In this document: positions 61,856-64,000 of the stretch, one piece after another | How the letters are laid out: each line of letters starts with the position of its first letter | How positions within the stretch are numbered: position 1 is the stretch's first letter | NCBI GenBank assembly: GCA_016720775.1 | Contig: JADKJX010000001.1 | Location: forward strand, 186,001 to 250,000 | DNA from: Chitinophagaceae bacterium | GTDB taxonomy: Bacteria > Bacteroidota > Bacteroidia > Chitinophagales > Chitinophagaceae | Direction of reading: 5' to 3' | DNA length: 64,000 bases | The notes under the pieces: model-generated | What the model was told of the DNA's origin: nothing | Seen by the model: only the letters and a program-made list of their open reading frames with translations | Database searches by the model: none | Program-made: the position numbers and the translations under genes

Positions 61856-61946
61856 ATTTCATGTGTTTTAGGTAAGGTAATAGGTCAACGAAAAAGCAGC
61901 TGCTGCATAATTCAGGGCCCCTGTTTGTTATTCACCCCATATACGC

Positions 61947-61981
61947 AAAAAACCTGCCAACGGTTGCAGCAGGCAGGTTTT
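61947..61981 (-). terminator. intrinsic terminator for the parvulin gene
   Basis: AAAACCTGCC (61949-61958) and GGCAGGTTTT (61972-61981) pair perfectly around 13 bases. On the minus strand it ends in a T run, 22 bases after the stop at 62003. Confidence 0.8.
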
Positions 61982-62002
61982 AAAATTGTAATAGAAATGT
62001 CA

Positions 62003-63943
62003 TTATTTAAGCAGGGACTGAAAGACGGCTTCGTTTACTTTAACCGGGTATTTCTTTTTCAACTCTTCGATCCATTTTTCTTCCAGGATATTTTGATAGT
62101 CATTTATCACCAGCCCCCTTGCTTCATCAAAAGTCCGTTGTGCACCATCGTCGTATTGCTTCACTACTTTCACAAAACCGGCCGAACCATCTTGCTGGTT
62201 TGTTGCAACCTCCGTAATACTTCCTGCAGCAAGTTTTGGATCAATAGTAACAGGTATTTGCGAAAGCTCAAACCTTCCCGAATCTGCCTGGATGCTGTTG
62301 TTGGACTCTTCCACTATTTTTTTCCAGTCTTTTCCACTCTTCAGCGATTCTCTTGCCCCTTCAGCGATCGTTTTATTAAAGCAGTTGAAAAGAATGATGT
62401 CGGCGCTGGAAGCCCACAGGTATTTGTTTTTATTTGTGTTGTAATGTTTTAATAAAGCGGCGGTATCGGCAGCGGCATTTCCCCACACATTTCTTTCCAT
62501 AATCTCAAACAGCACATTTCCATCTTTGAACTCCTGCATCTGGTACCTGAATTCGGTATTATAATCCTCCAGGTGTTTTTTATAATACTCAAGTGATGTG
62601 GTGGCAGCAAATTTCTCAAGCAATGCTGCATTGCTTTCATTCCGGTAAAGTTCCGGGTTACCTTTATACCTTTTTACAAAATCCAGCCACTCTTGCCCGG
62701 AAATCTTTGCCTTTCCAAAACCATAAATAATTTTATTGCTGATGGGATAAACATCCGTATTGCCTTTTTCAACAGCAAGGTTTGCAATAACACTGTCGGC
62801 ATAGCGAAACAGGTCCTGGTCTGAAACAGCGCCTGTTTTTTTAAAGCTTACCTGTTTCTGTACCTCTTTCACAAACAGTTCCTTTGCAACATTTATCCTT
62901 GGATCCTGCTGAACTTTTTGCTTCAGTTCAAAAATATAAGCAGGATCATTCCTGTCTGTTGATACGGCACTGTGCGATAATCTCTTTACAATATGATACC
63001 CATATTCTGTGAGGAAAGGTTTGCTTATCTCCCCATCACGACTGAGTTTAAAAACTTCGTTTTCAAAAGAGGTCTGGTATCTTCCTGAACCGAACTCGGG
63101 CAGCTCACCATTGTTTCCATAGCTTAACTTATCATCGCTGAATTGCCTTGCCATCAGGGCAAAGTCCATTCCTTTCTGCAGCAACTGGTAAATAGAATCG
63201 GCTCTTTTCTGCAACAACAGCTTACTAACATCCTGTTGTTCGGGAGGCATAGCAAGCAGTATCTGGGAAACTTTCCATTTTCCAACCGCTGCCCTTTCGT
63301 CAATCACTTTAAAAATATGCCACCCGTTTTTAGACCGGTATGGTTTACTTACCTGGTTTTTGCCTAAACCATAAATAACATTTTCGTATTCGTACGGCAG
63401 GGAAAAAACGGTGATAAATCCAATGTCTGATTGTTTGATGCTTTCTGCACCGGCGGCTTCAACCAGTTTTTCGTAATCCGTTTTTCCCGAATTGAGAGAG
63501 GAATATAAAGTCGAAACAGCCTTGTAAATTTTTGCGGTATCCTCCGGCTTAAGCGAATTATTTGTGGCTGCAAAAAAATGCAGCACATGAAGATCTTTCT
63601 GGCTTCTGTCAAATGCTTCAGCAAGCAGGCCGTCGAGTGCTTTTTCATTATTAAGGTAACTGTCTTCTATCTGGGTGCGGAAACTCTGAGCATCGTATTG
63701 CAACTGCGGCAGGGTATCAAGCTTCATATCAATGGCCGCATTTACTTTCAGTTTGAATTTAACATACAGGTCAAGATATTCCCGCAGGGCTTTTTCTTTA
63801 TCGGCAACGGGGGTTTTGTTCTTGTTATACGCACGCAAAAATTCTTCTTTATCAACAGCTTTGTTCCCATAGGTGAACAGCGTTTGAGAAAATGCAGCGG
63901 CTGCACCAAGGACGAGCACAAATAGTAAATAAAATTTTTTCAT
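62003..63943 (-). CDS. periplasmic chaperone with two parvulin domains
   Basis: A 646-residue SurA-like protein. Signal peptide MKKFYLLFVLVLGAAAAFSQ. SurA_N-like GNKAVDKEEFLRAYNKN is near 27. A first PPIC domain (about 115-215, HVLHFFA, FSLPYEYENVIYGLGKNQVSKPYRSKNGWHIFKV) and a second (about 225-320, VSQILLAMPPEQQ, FARQFSDD...GELPEFGSGRYQTSFENEVFKL, EYGYHIVKRL) follow. A C-terminal 300-residue domain includes KIISGQEWLDFVKRYKG-like sequence. Outer-membrane protein folding is the likely role. It follows another gene that leaves only its end in the window. Confidence 0.88.
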   Translation of the reverse strand: MKKFYLLFVLVLGAAAAFSQTLFTYGNKAVDKEEFLRAYNKNKTPVADKEKALREYLDLYVKFKLKVNAAIDMKLDTLPQLQYDAQSFRTQIEDSYLNNEKALDGLLAEAFDRSQKDLHVLHFFAATNNSLKPEDTAKIYKAVSTLYSSLNSGKTDYEKLVEAAGAESIKQSDIGFITVFSLPYEYENVIYGLGKNQVSKPYRSKNGWHIFKVIDERAAVGKWKVSQILLAMPPEQQDVSKLLLQKRADSIYQLLQKGMDFALMARQFSDDKLSYGNNGELPEFGSGRYQTSFENEVFKLSRDGEISKPFLTEYGYHIVKRLSHSAVSTDRNDPAYIFELKQKVQQDPRINVAKELFVKEVQKQVSFKKTGAVSDQDLFRYADSVIANLAVEKGNTDVYPISNKIIYGFGKAKISGQEWLDFVKRYKGNPELYRNESNAALLEKFAATTSLEYYKKHLEDYNTEFRYQMQEFKDGNVLFEIMERNVWGNAAADTAALLKHYNTNKNKYLWASSADIILFNCFNKTIAEGARESLKSGKDWKKIVEESNNSIQADSGRFELSQIPVTIDPKLAAGSITEVATNQQDGSAGFVKVVKQYDDGAQRTFDEARGLVINDYQNILEEKWIEELKKKYPVKVNEAVFQSLLK

Positions 63944-63955
63944 CAGCAGTTTGTT

Positions 63956-64000
63956 TTAATTCGAAGAAGGCGTTTTCCATTTTACCTCCAGGAGGTCGTT
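63956..64000 (-). CDS. C-terminal end of an unidentified gene
   Basis: Fourteen codons NDLLEVKWKTPSSN and a TAA stop at 63956-63958 run off the right edge on the minus strand, 12 bases before the parvulin start. Too short to identify; its spacing suggests an operon with the parvulin gene. Confidence 0.4.
   Translation of the reverse strand, partial: NDLLEVKWKTPSSN

Overview
The window reads as a chromosomal segment of a Bacteroidota bacterium, most likely a member of the Chitinophagaceae or a close relative. Evidence is seen directly: two proteins with type IX secretion C-terminal signals (CHU_C/type B and Por-tail/type A), several lipoproteins, DUF2480, PorT-like barrel and GxxExxY families, many TAnnTTTG-type -7 promoter boxes, and almost no Shine-Dalgarno sequences. 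No rRNA, CRISPR array, transposase, prophage or classical transcription factor was recognised.

Layout. 1-5.6 kb: LPS inner-core sugar genes (kdsB end, kdnB, kdsD, manC), interrupted by a GxxExxY gene bracketed by repeats. 5.8-8.9 kb: recQ, a tRNA-Phe with a decayed second copy, and a DUF3820 gene. 9.06-13.2 kb: the most unusual block, four co-directional genes encoding a SET protein, a Ddl-like ATP-grasp ligase, an ATP-grasp-SET fusion and a six-TM ABC-type membrane protein without ATPase. 13.2-19 kb: a type IX-secreted SprB-repeat protein, an SSB without acidic tail and a PIF1-like helicase with HRDC and HTH domains. 19-26 kb: mnmG, ybeY, feoA, nadD, chrA, nadA and a 568-bp AT-rich gap. 26-35.9 kb: ppiD-like chaperone, corA, DEAD helicase, an omega-amidase with repeat DNA inserted in frame, S41 peptidase, thiL, suhB.

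35.9-45.1 kb: two glycosyltransferases (one fused to a remnant sugar-transferase domain), an aminotransferase and a giant FG-GAP repeat protein. 45.3-48.6 kb: a BNR/sortilin-like exported protein broken by a one-base frameshift. 48.7-64 kb: msrB, adk, paaZ plus enoyl-CoA hydratase, a carbonic anhydrase/SulP pair, fabG, GH3-like and lptB, metF, and a periplasmic double-parvulin chaperone.

Functionally the segment is mostly core genome: envelope sugar supply and export (kdsB/kdnB/kdsD/manC/lptB), NAD synthesis (nadA, nadD), RNA modification and maturation (mnmG, ybeY), and periplasmic folding (two parvulin-type proteins). The best candidate for an undescribed system is the SET/ATP-grasp/ABC-TMD operon. 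The repeat-bracketed GxxExxY gene, the in-frame repeat insertion in the omega-amidase and the tRNA-Phe relic show small palindromic repeats reshaping this genome.
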